This document shows, piece by piece, positions 1-9,413 of a stretch of DNA of 64,000 nucleotides. The notes beneath the pieces are model-generated. The model was not told the origin of the DNA and did not search any database. It saw nothing but the letters and a program-made list of their open reading frames with translations. Position numbers and translations under genes: made by a program. The DNA comes from an uncultured Flavobacteriaceae bacterium. GTDB taxonomy: Bacteria > Bacteroidota > Bacteroidia > Flavobacteriales > Flavobacteriaceae. The DNA is taken from assembly GCA_947494565.1 (NCBI GenBank), contig CANLVG010000003.1, positions 62,001-126,000 on the forward strand, given 5' to 3'. How positions within the stretch are numbered: position 1 is the first letter of the stretch; the number at the start of each line of letters is the position of its first letter.

Positions 1-3000
1 ACCCGACCGGACCCAGTTGTGGGGATCCCAATAGTGGTTTTGTTGAGCTTGTTCCAATAGTTAATCCTGGTGTAGCACCCTTTCAGTATGTTTTCGGACC
101 TGTAGGATCACTAACGGATGTGGTAACCGACCCTGCTTATCCTGATGGCAATGCGGGCGATGGTGTCCTATACACTTTTTCTTCGCAGAACATTTATAGC
201 GGATTGGCGGCTGGAACTTACGAATACATCGTTATCGATGATCGTGGGTGTCCAACTTCCCTACAAACTGTTGTGGTCACAGCAAATCTGGACCCAGCTC
301 CGGTAGCGAATGTCACTCCGATTGATGCCACCTGTAGTCCTGGTGCTCCTGCATCTGGAGGAGTTACGATCAATAGCATTACACCGGGTAGTCCTAATTA
401 TAGCATTGTGGTCGAGGATATTTTCGGTAATCCGTTCTTTAGTCAAAACAACGTGGCTCCGGGTGATTTGCCCTTGGTCATTACCGATCCTGGTCTGATT
501 CCTGGAAACTACCAAGTTATTGTCGTAGATGCACGAGGGTGTAATGATATCCAACCCTTTACCATCGATACTGGAAGTTTAGATATTATACCTGACCCTA
601 TCGTACCACCTCTTACCTGTACACCTGGAGGAGAAACCCTTTGTGTTGAGGTTACCGGAGGTACCTTACCTGAAAATTATGAAATACGGATGGTCACCGA
701 CCCTGTATCCCCTTGGTTACCCTTGAACAGTCCACCAGACCGGCATTGTTTTGCTAACCTGTTGCTAGGGGTATCCTATACTATTGAGGTAAGGGATGTC
801 AATACAGGTTGTACCTACCAAGAGGTCATCCGATTACCGGACGGACCGAATTTGACCGTTTCCCTTGATGTCGATGGAGCTACCTGTCGCAACGGCGATG
901 TTGGTGTGAATTATACTATAGATGGCGCCAACGCAGGAACGCCTCCTTATGATGTAACCATCACCAATTTGGATACAGGAGCCGTCGTGTTTACGGTAAT
1001 AGGCACCTTCGACCTTACGTTGGCCACGGATCTAACGGTCCCAGCTGGACGTTACGGGGTCGCCGTAGAAGACTCGGGAGATTGTTCTGCAGGCGCGGAA
1101 GATGAAGCGATCTTGAATGCACCTCGAGTTGATATTGTCAGTAATCAAAATGCGAATTGTAATGCTCCCGGACTCCTAACGGTGCGCGGTAGTGGTGGTG
1201 TTCCGTATCCCTCTTCGGGGCCAGGATCCCTTCCGGATGGTTCTCCGTACGAGTTTGCCTATGTTCCTGCTGGAACACCGGTGGATGAGGATGGTACCGC
1301 AACTCCGGCAGATCCTTCCGACGATTTTACCACGGGTACAACGGTTTCGTTACCAGGTTCCTTGGCTCCCGGTATCTCCTATGATATTTGGGTACGGGAT
1401 TTGAACCTTTGTTCGTATCGGATTTCTGCTGCAGTGATTCAAGAAGACCCGCCGCTTCCGGCTCCAACCATTACCGTAAATAATCAATGTGATGTAAGTA
1501 CGCCTGTTGGTGGTTTTGAGATTACCGTAGAAATGCCGGGAACCATTGACACGCCCACTTTTATCTTGGATGGAGTGAGCCTAACCCCTGTCTACACGCC
1601 CGGGGTACCTACCCAAGCTGTCTTCTATGTGAATAGTATTGGCAATTACCCTATTAACGTAACGGATGTCAACGGCTGTTTTGTTGATGATTCCGCAGAT
1701 GTATATCAAGTACTATCCGCCTCTGCCGATTTTACGACTACCCCACCAAATTGTACGAATGCAGATGGTGAAATCGTTATTACGGCCAATGGAGGAAGTG
1801 GTGACTTCACTTTCGAATTAAGCGGTACGGATTATACTGGTGCTGCAATCGCAAATGTGATTCAAGTCAATAATGGAACGTTCACTGGTATCGCTCCTGG
1901 TACTTATCAAGTGGTGGTGACCGATAATCAGGTCACCGATGGGGTCAATCCTTGTCAATTTACCGTTGTGGATATTATTAGTGAAGAACCCATCGTACCT
2001 CAGATTATTGATACGGGTGCCACTGATATTACCTGTAACAATGCCAATGATGGTAGTATCACCACGATATTGCAACCGAACCCGAATGCCGATGCGGTTT
2101 TGGCCTTCCGTTTGTTCGATAGCTCGAATGCCGTTGTGGATACCAATACTACGGGTGCCTTTACCAACCTAGGTCCGGATACCTATCGTGTAGAGGTAGA
2201 AACGGTACGGCACTGTTTCGATGACGAAACGGTCATCATTGCCAATCCTGATCCATTTGCCATACTGGATCCCTCTCCCGTTGTATTTCAGTGTTCTCCT
2301 GGTTCAAATCAGGTAAGTTCCGCGGTGTTCACCGTTCAGGTCGATCCTGCCGCCCAAGGTACTACAGGTGACTATCGCTTCCGGATCAACTCGGCGGACA
2401 GTTATGTGAGCAATCCCACCTTTGAAGTGTATGATAATGGTAGTATTCAAAATATCGTCATTGAAGCGATTGATGCAAGAGGTTGTCAAGCCTCGGTGCC
2501 CATCACGCTAAATCCACCTTCGGATGTGAGCGGTACGATCAACCAAGTGGCTGCAATGAGTTGTATTCAGGGTGAAATGATCAGTGTCGAGGTCACCATG
2601 ACCACACCAGCAGACTATATTGTACGGGCCAATCCGAACTCTGTAGCTACTTTCCCTGATAGTCCTATTATTCCAGCAGGTACATTGAGCCATCCGATTA
2701 CCTTGCCTCAGGTTGAGGGAGATTATTATTTGGAAATCGTTTCGGGCGGTTGTATATACCCAATCCCTGTTTATACTGTTGTTCCCCCGGTAAATCCTAC
2801 GGTTACGATTGCTGAGCTTAGCCCGGAGACCTGTTTTAATGCCCGTAACGGGGTTATTTCGATTGAAATTGCGGACTATGCGGGTAATGATTATACCTAT
2901 TGGGTGTATGATGCCAATGATCCCGGTTTCTTAAGTGATGACTTTACATCATCTACGCCGCTTGTCGGCGCTTCTGGTTCGGTCACTGGAACGATAGCTA

Positions 3001-5669
3001 TCGGAACAGATGGCAATCCTGCATCGATCTCCGATGTACCTAGCGGTACGATACGAGTTGTGGTACGCGAAGATGATGCGCCCAACTGTTTGGGATATAG
3101 TAATGTGATCACCGTACGTTCGCCCAATCCGGCAGGACCCTTGGAAGTCTTTAATTTGACTCAGGACCAGACCGTGGGATGTTCCGACGATTTAGGTATC
3201 ATTAGCTATGATGCACAATATGGATGGGACACCGATCCCTTCGTGTTTACAATTGAGCGGGAAGATCAGCCTTCGGGAAGCCCAAGAACAGGAAATTGGA
3301 TTCCTTTAGTGACCAATAGCCCTCAACAGAGTTTGAACGGCTTGTCCGCGGGATGGTACCGTGTGACCGTTACCGATATCTTTAATTGTACCGGAATCCA
3401 GGAAATTGAATTGTTGCCGGAACCTACGGTTGAAGTTGCGCTCAGTATTGAAAGAGAATTGGAATGCCCTAATGGTACCGATGCGATATTGGTCGCTGTG
3501 GATCCGAATGATATGGTGACCGAAGGAGCCATTGGAGGTGTACCAGGGGAGCAATTTTTGTATCAACTGATAAAGTTGGATTCCAATCACCCTGATCCCT
3601 TGAATCAAGATCCATCCGACCCAGCGAACCACGAGTTTGAATTTGGCCAACAGACCTCTCCTAGATTTGAAGGAAATGGAGGAGTGGGAGTAATTCCCGA
3701 AGGGTTCTACTCGGTCTTGACCGAAGGTCCGTACGGATGTTTTGCCTATTCGCCGGTTATCGAGGTTGTGCCTCCACAGCCGATAAATCCGCAATTGCGT
3801 TTGGTATCAGCGCCCGCATGTGGTGATTTGGGCGTGTTAGAGCTTAAAGTATTTAATTTTGAAGCCGGAGCAACCTATGAATATCGCGTCTTGGGCTCAG
3901 CAGATCCTTGGGTGGTCATGGTCGATCAGGCAGGTACGGCTGTTGAGAATATCATGGGACTCGTTAATCAGTCTTACGAATTTGAAGTCAGAAAGGTCGG
4001 AGCTAACGGACCGTGTCTAGAGCGCGGAACGAACAGGGTTACCGTAGAGACTCCGTTGAACTTGTCCATTGACCCAGCTTCGCCTCAATCACCACCATCT
4101 TGTAGTTCTATAGACGATGGTCGAATTGAATTGTTGGCCTCTGGAGGTACAGGAATCTATGAATACTCGCTGTATTTGGCAGATCCCGGAGCACCAACCG
4201 TGCCCACTACGATTTACAGACCTGCACAATCAAGTGCCAATTTTGAGAACCTTCCACCAAATTACTATGTGGCGGTGGTGACTAGTGGTGATCCTTCCTT
4301 ATGTAGGGTTGAATCCCCATTTCACTTAGAACCTGCCATTGCGGTGTCCATCACGCCAAGTGCAGAAAATGTGCTTTGTTTTGGGGATGCTACGGGTAGT
4401 ATTACAATGACGGTCGATGCCTCCTATCCCGGTCTGGTAGAATTTGCCATCGAACCTAATTTTGCTGATCTGGTTTCCGATCCGGCAAATCCTTTGGTAT
4501 ACACGTTTACCGATTTACCCGTGAAACCAGATGGTTCTCCTTATCGAGTGCTGGCCTCTGATGAAGACGGTTGTCCGTATTTCTTCGATATTCCGCTGAC
4601 CCAGCCAGATCGCTTGGAGATAACTGATTTAGTGACTACCCCAGAATTGTGTATCAATGCCAATGATGGAACAGTAGTTTTCGATATCCAAGGAGGTACG
4701 CCATTTAATGACCCTCTTGTCAGTACGACGCCATATTACGAATACAAAATTGAAATGGTCAGTCCTATTGACGAGACAGGTACCGGAACGTTTGCACCCT
4801 ATGACGGTTTACCGATTCAAAATTTAATCGGAGGGGCCACCTATGAGCTATCTGTTCAAGACTCGAATCTTTGTCCTTCAAATGATGTGTTCATCATTGA
4901 TATCGGTGTGGATCTATCCGCAGCGCCGTTGGTGCAATATGGCTGTGAGGGAATATTTCCCAGTAGTACGACCTCCGTTGTCCTGGACAATCCTGCGCTA
5001 TTGCCGGATGTGATGTTTTACCTAGAAGATCTAAACTCTACCGATCCGCCGCTCACCGAGCAGGAAATGATCGACTTGGCCGATACTCAAAGCATATGGG
5101 GAGATTTACCGGCAAGCGAGTATCGCGCACATATTTTCCATCAGAACGGTTGCTCGATTACTGTAGAGATCGGGGAAGTGCTGGCCTACGAGCCTTTGAC
5201 GCTTTCTATGCCCGAAAAAACGGCACCTAATGAAATCACGATTACGGCTTCAGGCGGGTATGGTGATTACGAGTACTTCTTTCAAGGAGAATCGCAGGGT
5301 GCCGATAATGTATATATATCCAATCAAGATATGAATGTTGACATTGAAGTCCGCGATAGTATGGGCTGTGTTGTTACAGCAAGTGTGCCTTTTGACTTTA
5401 CGGGAATGCTTGAAATACCTAATTTCTTTACTCCTGACGGTGACAACAATAATGATGTCTGGTTCCCGAGAAACCGGGAGTTTTTCCCTGATATTGAGGT
5501 GAAGATCTATGATCGCTATGGTAGGGTCGTGGCTATTTTGAATCAAATCGAAAGTTGGGATGGTACTTATGAGGGTAATGAACTACCCACAGGAGATTAC
5601 TGGTATGTCGTCAATCAAAATGACGATCGAAAGACCCGCTATGTAGGTCATTTCACACTATATCGTTAA
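1..5669 (+). CDS. Giant secreted repeat protein with T9SS type B sorting domain (5' partial)
   Basis: The reading frame is open from base 3, so the gene starts upstream of the window; the GTG at 120 is only an internal codon. About 1,888 residues are visible. The visible part carries 18 units of about 100 residues, each opening with a Cys and usually an Asn/Asp-Gly pair (for example PNCTNADGEIVITANGG) and closing near a D..GC motif, as in SprB-like adhesin repeats. The last 86 residues (5409-5666) are a typical gliding-motility/CHU C-terminal domain: FFTPDGDNNND, then KIYDRYGR, W-D-G-T-Y and LPTGDYWY. That domain directs export by the type IX secretion system and cell-surface attachment. Likely role (inferred): surface adhesin or matrix protein. 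No enzyme domain is visible. A hairpin terminator follows at once. Confidence 0.9.
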   Translation, partial: PTGPSCGDPNSGFVELVPIVNPGVAPFQYVFGPVGSLTDVVTDPAYPDGNAGDGVLYTFSSQNIYSGLAAGTYEYIVIDDRGCPTSLQTVVVTANLDPAPVANVTPIDATCSPGAPASGGVTINSITPGSPNYSIVVEDIFGNPFFSQNNVAPGDLPLVITDPGLIPGNYQVIVVDARGCNDIQPFTIDTGSLDIIPDPIVPPLTCTPGGETLCVEVTGGTLPENYEIRMVTDPVSPWLPLNSPPDRHCFANLLLGVSYTIEVRDVNTGCTYQEVIRLPDGPNLTVSLDVDGATCRNGDVGVNYTIDGANAGTPPYDVTITNLDTGAVVFTVIGTFDLTLATDLTVPAGRYGVAVEDSGDCSAGAEDEAILNAPRVDIVSNQNANCNAPGLLTVRGSGGVPYPSSGPGSLPDGSPYEFAYVPAGTPVDEDGTATPADPSDDFTTGTTVSLPGSLAPGISYDIWVRDLNLCSYRISAAVIQEDPPLPAPTITVNNQCDVSTPVGGFEITVEMPGTIDTPTFILDGVSLTPVYTPGVPTQAVFYVNSIGNYPINVTDVNGCFVDDSADVYQVLSASADFTTTPPNCTNADGEIVITANGGSGDFTFELSGTDYTGAAIANVIQVNNGTFTGIAPGTYQVVVTDNQVTDGVNPCQFTVVDIISEEPIVPQIIDTGATDITCNNANDGSITTILQPNPNADAVLAFRLFDSSNAVVDTNTTGAFTNLGPDTYRVEVETVRHCFDDETVIIANPDPFAILDPSPVVFQCSPGSNQVSSAVFTVQVDPAAQGTTGDYRFRINSADSYVSNPTFEVYDNGSIQNIVIEAIDARGCQASVPITLNPPSDVSGTINQVAAMSCIQGEMISVEVTMTTPADYIVRANPNSVATFPDSPIIPAGTLSHPITLPQVEGDYYLEIVSGGCIYPIPVYTVVPPVNPTVTIAELSPETCFNARNGVISIEIADYAGNDYTYWVYDANDPGFLSDDFTSSTPLVGASGSVTGTIAIGTDGNPASISDVPSGTIRVVVREDDAPNCLGYSNVITVRSPNPAGPLEVFNLTQDQTVGCSDDLGIISYDAQYGWDTDPFVFTIEREDQPSGSPRTGNWIPLVTNSPQQSLNGLSAGWYRVTVTDIFNCTGIQEIELLPEPTVEVALSIERELECPNGTDAILVAVDPNDMVTEGAIGGVPGEQFLYQLIKLDSNHPDPLNQDPSDPANHEFEFGQQTSPRFEGNGGVGVIPEGFYSVLTEGPYGCFAYSPVIEVVPPQPINPQLRLVSAPACGDLGVLELKVFNFEAGATYEYRVLGSADPWVVMVDQAGTAVENIMGLVNQSYEFEVRKVGANGPCLERGTNRVTVETPLNLSIDPASPQSPPSCSSIDDGRIELLASGGTGIYEYSLYLADPGAPTVPTTIYRPAQSSANFENLPPNYYVAVVTSGDPSLCRVESPFHLEPAIAVSITPSAENVLCFGDATGSITMTVDASYPGLVEFAIEPNFADLVSDPANPLVYTFTDLPVKPDGSPYRVLASDEDGCPYFFDIPLTQPDRLEITDLVTTPELCINANDGTVVFDIQGGTPFNDPLVSTTPYYEYKIEMVSPIDETGTGTFAPYDGLPIQNLIGGATYELSVQDSNLCPSNDVFIIDIGVDLSAAPLVQYGCEGIFPSSTTSVVLDNPALLPDVMFYLEDLNSTDPPLTEQEMIDLADTQSIWGDLPASEYRAHIFHQNGCSITVEIGEVLAYEPLTLSMPEKTAPNEITITASGGYGDYEYFFQGESQGADNVYISNQDMNVDIEVRDSMGCVVTASVPFDFTGMLEIPNFFTPDGDNNNDVWFPRNREFFPDIEVKIYDRYGRVVAILNQIESWDGTYEGNELPTGDYWYVVNQNDDRKTRYVGHFTLYR

Positions 5670-5690
5670 AGACTCGATTTTATGAATTTC

Positions 5691-5717
5691 AAAGGTGTCC
5701 ATTGGGCACCTTTTTTT
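5691..5717 (+). terminator. Intrinsic terminator of the giant T9SS protein gene
   Basis: AAAGGTGTCC and GGGCACCTTT form a 10-bp stem with one G-T wobble and a three-base loop, followed by seven T. It lies 21 bases after the stop codon at 5669. It rules out a start for the next gene at the GTG at 5695, which falls inside the hairpin. Confidence 0.85.
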
Positions 5718-5757
5718 GTATCTTCAAAATCAAGTTGTAGGATTACCTTCGCTCCAT

Positions 5758-6477
5758 ATGAAGACATCATATTTTTTCTTTTTATCGATTTTTTTATTTC
5801 ATAGCTGTGCCGCCCAACCAAAGACACATCTCATTGAGGCCACGGCGGAGACCGTTACCAAGGAAACATTGGATTATTACCTGTATTATCCCCAGAACTA
5901 CGCGGAAGAGGATACAATGAACTTTCCTCTTTTACTCTTTTTGCACGGAGGTGGCGAATCGGGTGGCACCTTGGGGGCTTTGAAGAAGAATGGCCCCCCT
6001 AAATTGATTGTTCAAGGAAAACAGTTTCCCTTCCTGATTTTAGCACCGCAAAATCCCCATCAAAAAAAATGGTGGAATACAAGAGCCTTAAATCAATTGC
6101 TCGATAGTGTGGTAGCTACCAATAGAGTAGACCCAAAACGCATTTATTTGACCGGACTCAGTCGTGGGGGAGGGGCGGCCTGGGAAATGGCGGTACAGTA
6201 TCCCGAGAAATTCGCGGCCTTAGCTGTAGTATGTGGAATGGCCCCATTGCCGTATGCTTCATGGATCGATAAAAACATGCCGATTTGGGTCTTTCACGGA
6301 GAGGAAGATAAATCGATACCGATTTCCGAATCGGAGAATATGGTCAACAGCTTACAACAAATGGGCTACGATGTTCAATTTACGCGCTACCCTAACGTGG
6401 GTCATGACTCTTGGGTTCAAGCCTATGCCACGGAAGAGTTGTATGAGTGGTTGGTAGCACAAGAACGAAAAGATTGA
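5758..6477 (+). CDS. Lipoprotein alpha/beta hydrolase (dienelactone hydrolase/esterase-like)
   Basis: A 239-residue serine hydrolase. ATG at 5758 is chosen because it gives a clean lipoprotein signal (hydrophobic run, then LFHSC with Cys17) and lies past the upstream terminator. An oxyanion segment FLHGGG lies at 62-67. The nucleophile elbow GLSRG places Ser135, with Asp184 (HGEEDKS) and His216 (NVGHDSW) as likely partners, in the usual order for the fold. The family resembles the prolyl-oligopeptidase-like or 'predicted peptidase' esterases common in polysaccharide loci. It sits 59 bases upstream of a sulfatase and probably shares its transcript, so removal of an ester group from a glycan is a reasonable guess. 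The exact substrate cannot be read from the sequence. Confidence 0.82.
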   Translation: MKTSYFFFLSIFLFHSCAAQPKTHLIEATAETVTKETLDYYLYYPQNYAEEDTMNFPLLLFLHGGGESGGTLGALKKNGPPKLIVQGKQFPFLILAPQNPHQKKWWNTRALNQLLDSVVATNRVDPKRIYLTGLSRGGGAAWEMAVQYPEKFAALAVVCGMAPLPYASWIDKNMPIWVFHGEEDKSIPISESENMVNSLQQMGYDVQFTRYPNVGHDSWVQAYATEELYEWLVAQERKD

Positions 6478-6536
6478 CACCCATCTAGTAGCGACCATTA
6501 TGCCTAAATACAATACCGAAATTAATACGAGAAACA

Positions 6537-8021
6537 ATGAGAATTATGAAAGCCCTATTGTTCACCGCATGTTGCTGTGTTTTTGTTTTACCGCTGACGG
6601 CTAGCACTGCTCCTGAACCCAAAAAAAGGAAACCTAGAAATGTAATTTTTATTTTGACCGATGATCATCGGTACGACTATATGGGTTTTACGGGAAAAGT
6701 TCCTTGGTTAGAGACCCCTAATATGGACAAATTGGCAAAGGAAGGTGCCTACCTGCCCAATGCTTTTGTCACTACGTCGTTATGCTCGCCCAGTAGGGCC
6801 TCGATACTAACAGGTCAGTTTTCACATTCCCATACCATTGTGGACAATCAAGCTCCCGACCCTGGCAATCTGACCTATTTTCCACAATACTTGGAGAAGG
6901 CCGGATACCAAACCGGATTTTTCGGCAAATGGCATATGGGAGACCATGGGGATGAACCACAACCTGGCTTTACCCATTGGGAGAGCTTTCCAGGGCAGGG
7001 GGTGTACTATAATCCTACCTTGAATATCAATGGAAAAAGTGTCTCCTATAAAGATTCTACGTATATCACCGATCTGCTGACCGATCATGCGGTAGATTGG
7101 ATGAAGAACAGGGACAAGAAAAAACCTTTTTTCCTCTATCTATCCCATAAAGCGGTTCATGCTGGATTCAAACCCGCCCGCAGACATAAGGGAAGGTATA
7201 AAGGCAAAAGAATTGAACTGCCCGCGACATACGATCAGACCAAAACCGGTAAGTACCGCGATCTAAAATGGCCGCAATGGGTTGCTGATCAGCGGATAAG
7301 TTGGCATGGCGTTGATTATATGTATCACGATAATCGTGGAATTTACGATATGGTCGTCGACTATTGTGAGACGCTCTTAGGTGTTGATGAAAGTATAGGC
7401 ACCGTAATGGACTACTTGAAAACGGAAGGTTTAGATGAGTCGACTTTAGTGATTTATATGGGGGATAACGGATTTAGCTGGGGAGAGCATGGCCTTATAG
7501 ACAAACGGCATTTTTATGAAGAATCAGTAAAGGTACCGCTATTGGTACGTTGTCCTGAATTATTCGAAGGGGGCAAGACGGTTACGCAAATGGTACAAAA
7601 TATAGATATTGGTCCCACGGTATTGGCCGAGGCTGGAGTCAAACAACCAGAGCAGATGCCCGGGGTATCGTTTGTACCCATATTGACCGGGGCTACGGAT
7701 GCCAAAATCAGAAAGGAAATATTTTATGAGTACTATTGGGAATACGACTTTCCTATGACCCCTACGGTTTTTGGTATGCGGACAGAGCAATACAAATACA
7801 TAAAATACCAAGGTATTTGGGATCGAAATGAGTTATACGATATCAAGAACGACCCTGATGAAATGTACAATTTGATTGCGGATGAAGATAAACAAGATAT
7901 CGCCAAGGAAATGTCCTCTGCCGTTTACGATTGGCTCGAACGAACCAAGGGCATGAATATTCCATTGAAAAGAACGGTCAAGTATCGCTTTGGTGATTTT
8001 AAGCATCCGAAAGAACACTAA
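6537..8021 (+). CDS. Type I sulfatase (formylglycine-dependent)
   Basis: A 494-residue arylsulfatase-fold enzyme that would hydrolyse sulfate esters, most likely on algal or other sulfated glycans. A signal peptide ends near residue 25. The metal site starts with TDDH (Asp42, Asp43). The C-S-P-S-R signature places Cys83 as the residue converted to formylglycine. GKWHMG (Lys131, His133) and GDNG (Asp310, Asn311) complete the active site. ATG at 6537 or at 6546 would both work. The gene lies between two esterase-type genes on the same strand and opposite a SusC/SusD pair. It needs a formylglycine-generating or anaerobic maturase, and neither is in this window. Confidence 0.95.
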   Translation: MRIMKALLFTACCCVFVLPLTASTAPEPKKRKPRNVIFILTDDHRYDYMGFTGKVPWLETPNMDKLAKEGAYLPNAFVTTSLCSPSRASILTGQFSHSHTIVDNQAPDPGNLTYFPQYLEKAGYQTGFFGKWHMGDHGDEPQPGFTHWESFPGQGVYYNPTLNINGKSVSYKDSTYITDLLTDHAVDWMKNRDKKKPFFLYLSHKAVHAGFKPARRHKGRYKGKRIELPATYDQTKTGKYRDLKWPQWVADQRISWHGVDYMYHDNRGIYDMVVDYCETLLGVDESIGTVMDYLKTEGLDESTLVIYMGDNGFSWGEHGLIDKRHFYEESVKVPLLVRCPELFEGGKTVTQMVQNIDIGPTVLAEAGVKQPEQMPGVSFVPILTGATDAKIRKEIFYEYYWEYDFPMTPTVFGMRTEQYKYIKYQGIWDRNELYDIKNDPDEMYNLIADEDKQDIAKEMSSAVYDWLERTKGMNIPLKRTVKYRFGDFKHPKEH

Positions 8022-8033
8022 TTCAAAATCGAA

Positions 8034-9413
8034 ATGAAGAATAAGATATATCTGCTTCTGGCCCTTTGTGGTTTTTTAACGGAAACGGTATTTGCGACCA
8101 TTACCGTATCGACCATTTTCAATGATCATATGGTCTTGCAACGCAATGACAAAGTGATGATTTGGGGTTGGGGTGACCTGAACGAAGCGGTGAGCATTAC
8201 GACAAGCTGGAACAATCGGACCTATACCACCAAAGTGCCCCTTTCTACAAAATGGCAGGTACTTATCGATACTCCGGATGCAGGAGGACCCTATATTATT
8301 TCGATAAAAGGAGCAAGCAATGAAATCGTATTGGATGACCTACTCATTGGTGAGGTATGGCTATGCTCAGGACAGTCGAATATGGAATGGAGTGCCACCA
8401 ATGGAATCGATGATGCGGATGCCGAGATTCAGGCTGCAAATCACCCGGACATTCGATTTTTTACGGTGCACAAACGTACTTCTGAAAGCGAACAAGACCA
8501 TGTATACGGAAAATGGGAAGCCTGCACACCGGAAGCGATGCGTACCTTTAGCGCAACGGCCTATTTTTTCGCGCGTAGGTTGCAAGCGGAGCTGAAGGTC
8601 CCCATCGGTCTAGTCGATACGGCTTGGGGCGCCACCAGCGCTGAGGTTTGGACGCCTACATCTGTTTTTGATGCCAATGGATATTTGAAAAAACAAGCCG
8701 AAAAGCTAAACGAAAATATCTGGGCTCCCATTACTCCTTCCATTCTATATAATGCAATGATACATCCGATCCACCATTTTAAGATCGCTGGTGCTCTATG
8801 GTATCAAGGAGAATCTAACGTAGCCAACGCAACGAGCTATCAAGAACTGTTTTCCTCCATGATCACCGAATGGAGGCAGCGTTGGGGATATGATTTTCCA
8901 TTTTATTATGTACAGATTGCTCCGTTCAACTATGATACTCCGGAAAATGGGGCGGTTGTACGTGATGAACAGCGAAGAACCTTAAGTTTGCCAAATACGG
9001 GCATGGTAGTGGTGAGCGATATCTGTACCGTAGATGATATTCATCCTACGAATAAGCAGGATGTTGGGTTGCGTTTGGCAAATTTAGCCTTGAAGAAAAA
9101 TTATGGGGTTTTTGACGGAACAGTGAGTGGACCACTTTTTAAGGAGTTCAAAATTTCAGGTCAGCAGGTGGAAGTGTTCTTTGAGCATTCAGAAGGATTA
9201 TATGCCTCGGAGAAAACCTTAGACCACTTTGAATTGGCTGGAGCGGACGACATCTTCCACCCGGCAAAAGCGCGCATTAAGAACGATAAGGTGCTATTAT
9301 CATCCAAGATGGTGAAATCACCCAAAAGGATTCGTTATGCGTGGAGCAATACCGCCCTGGCTGATCTTTTTAATCGCTCAGGGCTTCCGGCCTCCTGTTT
9401 TATTAGTGACTGA
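8034..9413 (+). CDS. Sialate O-acetylesterase-like SGNH esterase
   Basis: A 459-residue secreted protein with a signal peptide ending near Ala21. The family removes O-acetyl groups from sialic acid or plant and algal glycans. The nucleophile motif LCSGQSNMEW places Ser115, WYQGESN lies at 257-262, and the Asp/His pair is in VDDIHPT (Asp335, His337). All expected catalytic pieces are present. It starts 12 bases after the sulfatase stop, so the two are probably co-transcribed. Its last 11 bases overlap, tail to tail, the end of the gene on the opposite strand. With the sulfatase, this suggests a glycan carrying both sulfate and acetyl groups (inference). Confidence 0.9.
   Translation: MKNKIYLLLALCGFLTETVFATITVSTIFNDHMVLQRNDKVMIWGWGDLNEAVSITTSWNNRTYTTKVPLSTKWQVLIDTPDAGGPYIISIKGASNEIVLDDLLIGEVWLCSGQSNMEWSATNGIDDADAEIQAANHPDIRFFTVHKRTSESEQDHVYGKWEACTPEAMRTFSATAYFFARRLQAELKVPIGLVDTAWGATSAEVWTPTSVFDANGYLKKQAEKLNENIWAPITPSILYNAMIHPIHHFKIAGALWYQGESNVANATSYQELFSSMITEWRQRWGYDFPFYYVQIAPFNYDTPENGAVVRDEQRRTLSLPNTGMVVVSDICTVDDIHPTNKQDVGLRLANLALKKNYGVFDGTVSGPLFKEFKISGQQVEVFFEHSEGLYASEKTLDHFELAGADDIFHPAKARIKNDKVLLSSKMVKSPKRIRYAWSNTALADLFNRSGLPASCFISD

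Noticed and set aside
3306-3794. 162-residue open frame on the minus strand inside the T9SS gene
   Set aside because: It lies wholly antisense to the repeat-coding frame and has no recognisable motif; the repeats make long antisense frames likely.
5695-5757. GTG start 63 bases upstream for the alpha/beta hydrolase
   Set aside because: It falls inside the terminator hairpin of the preceding gene and would bury the lipoprotein signal that begins at ATG 5758.
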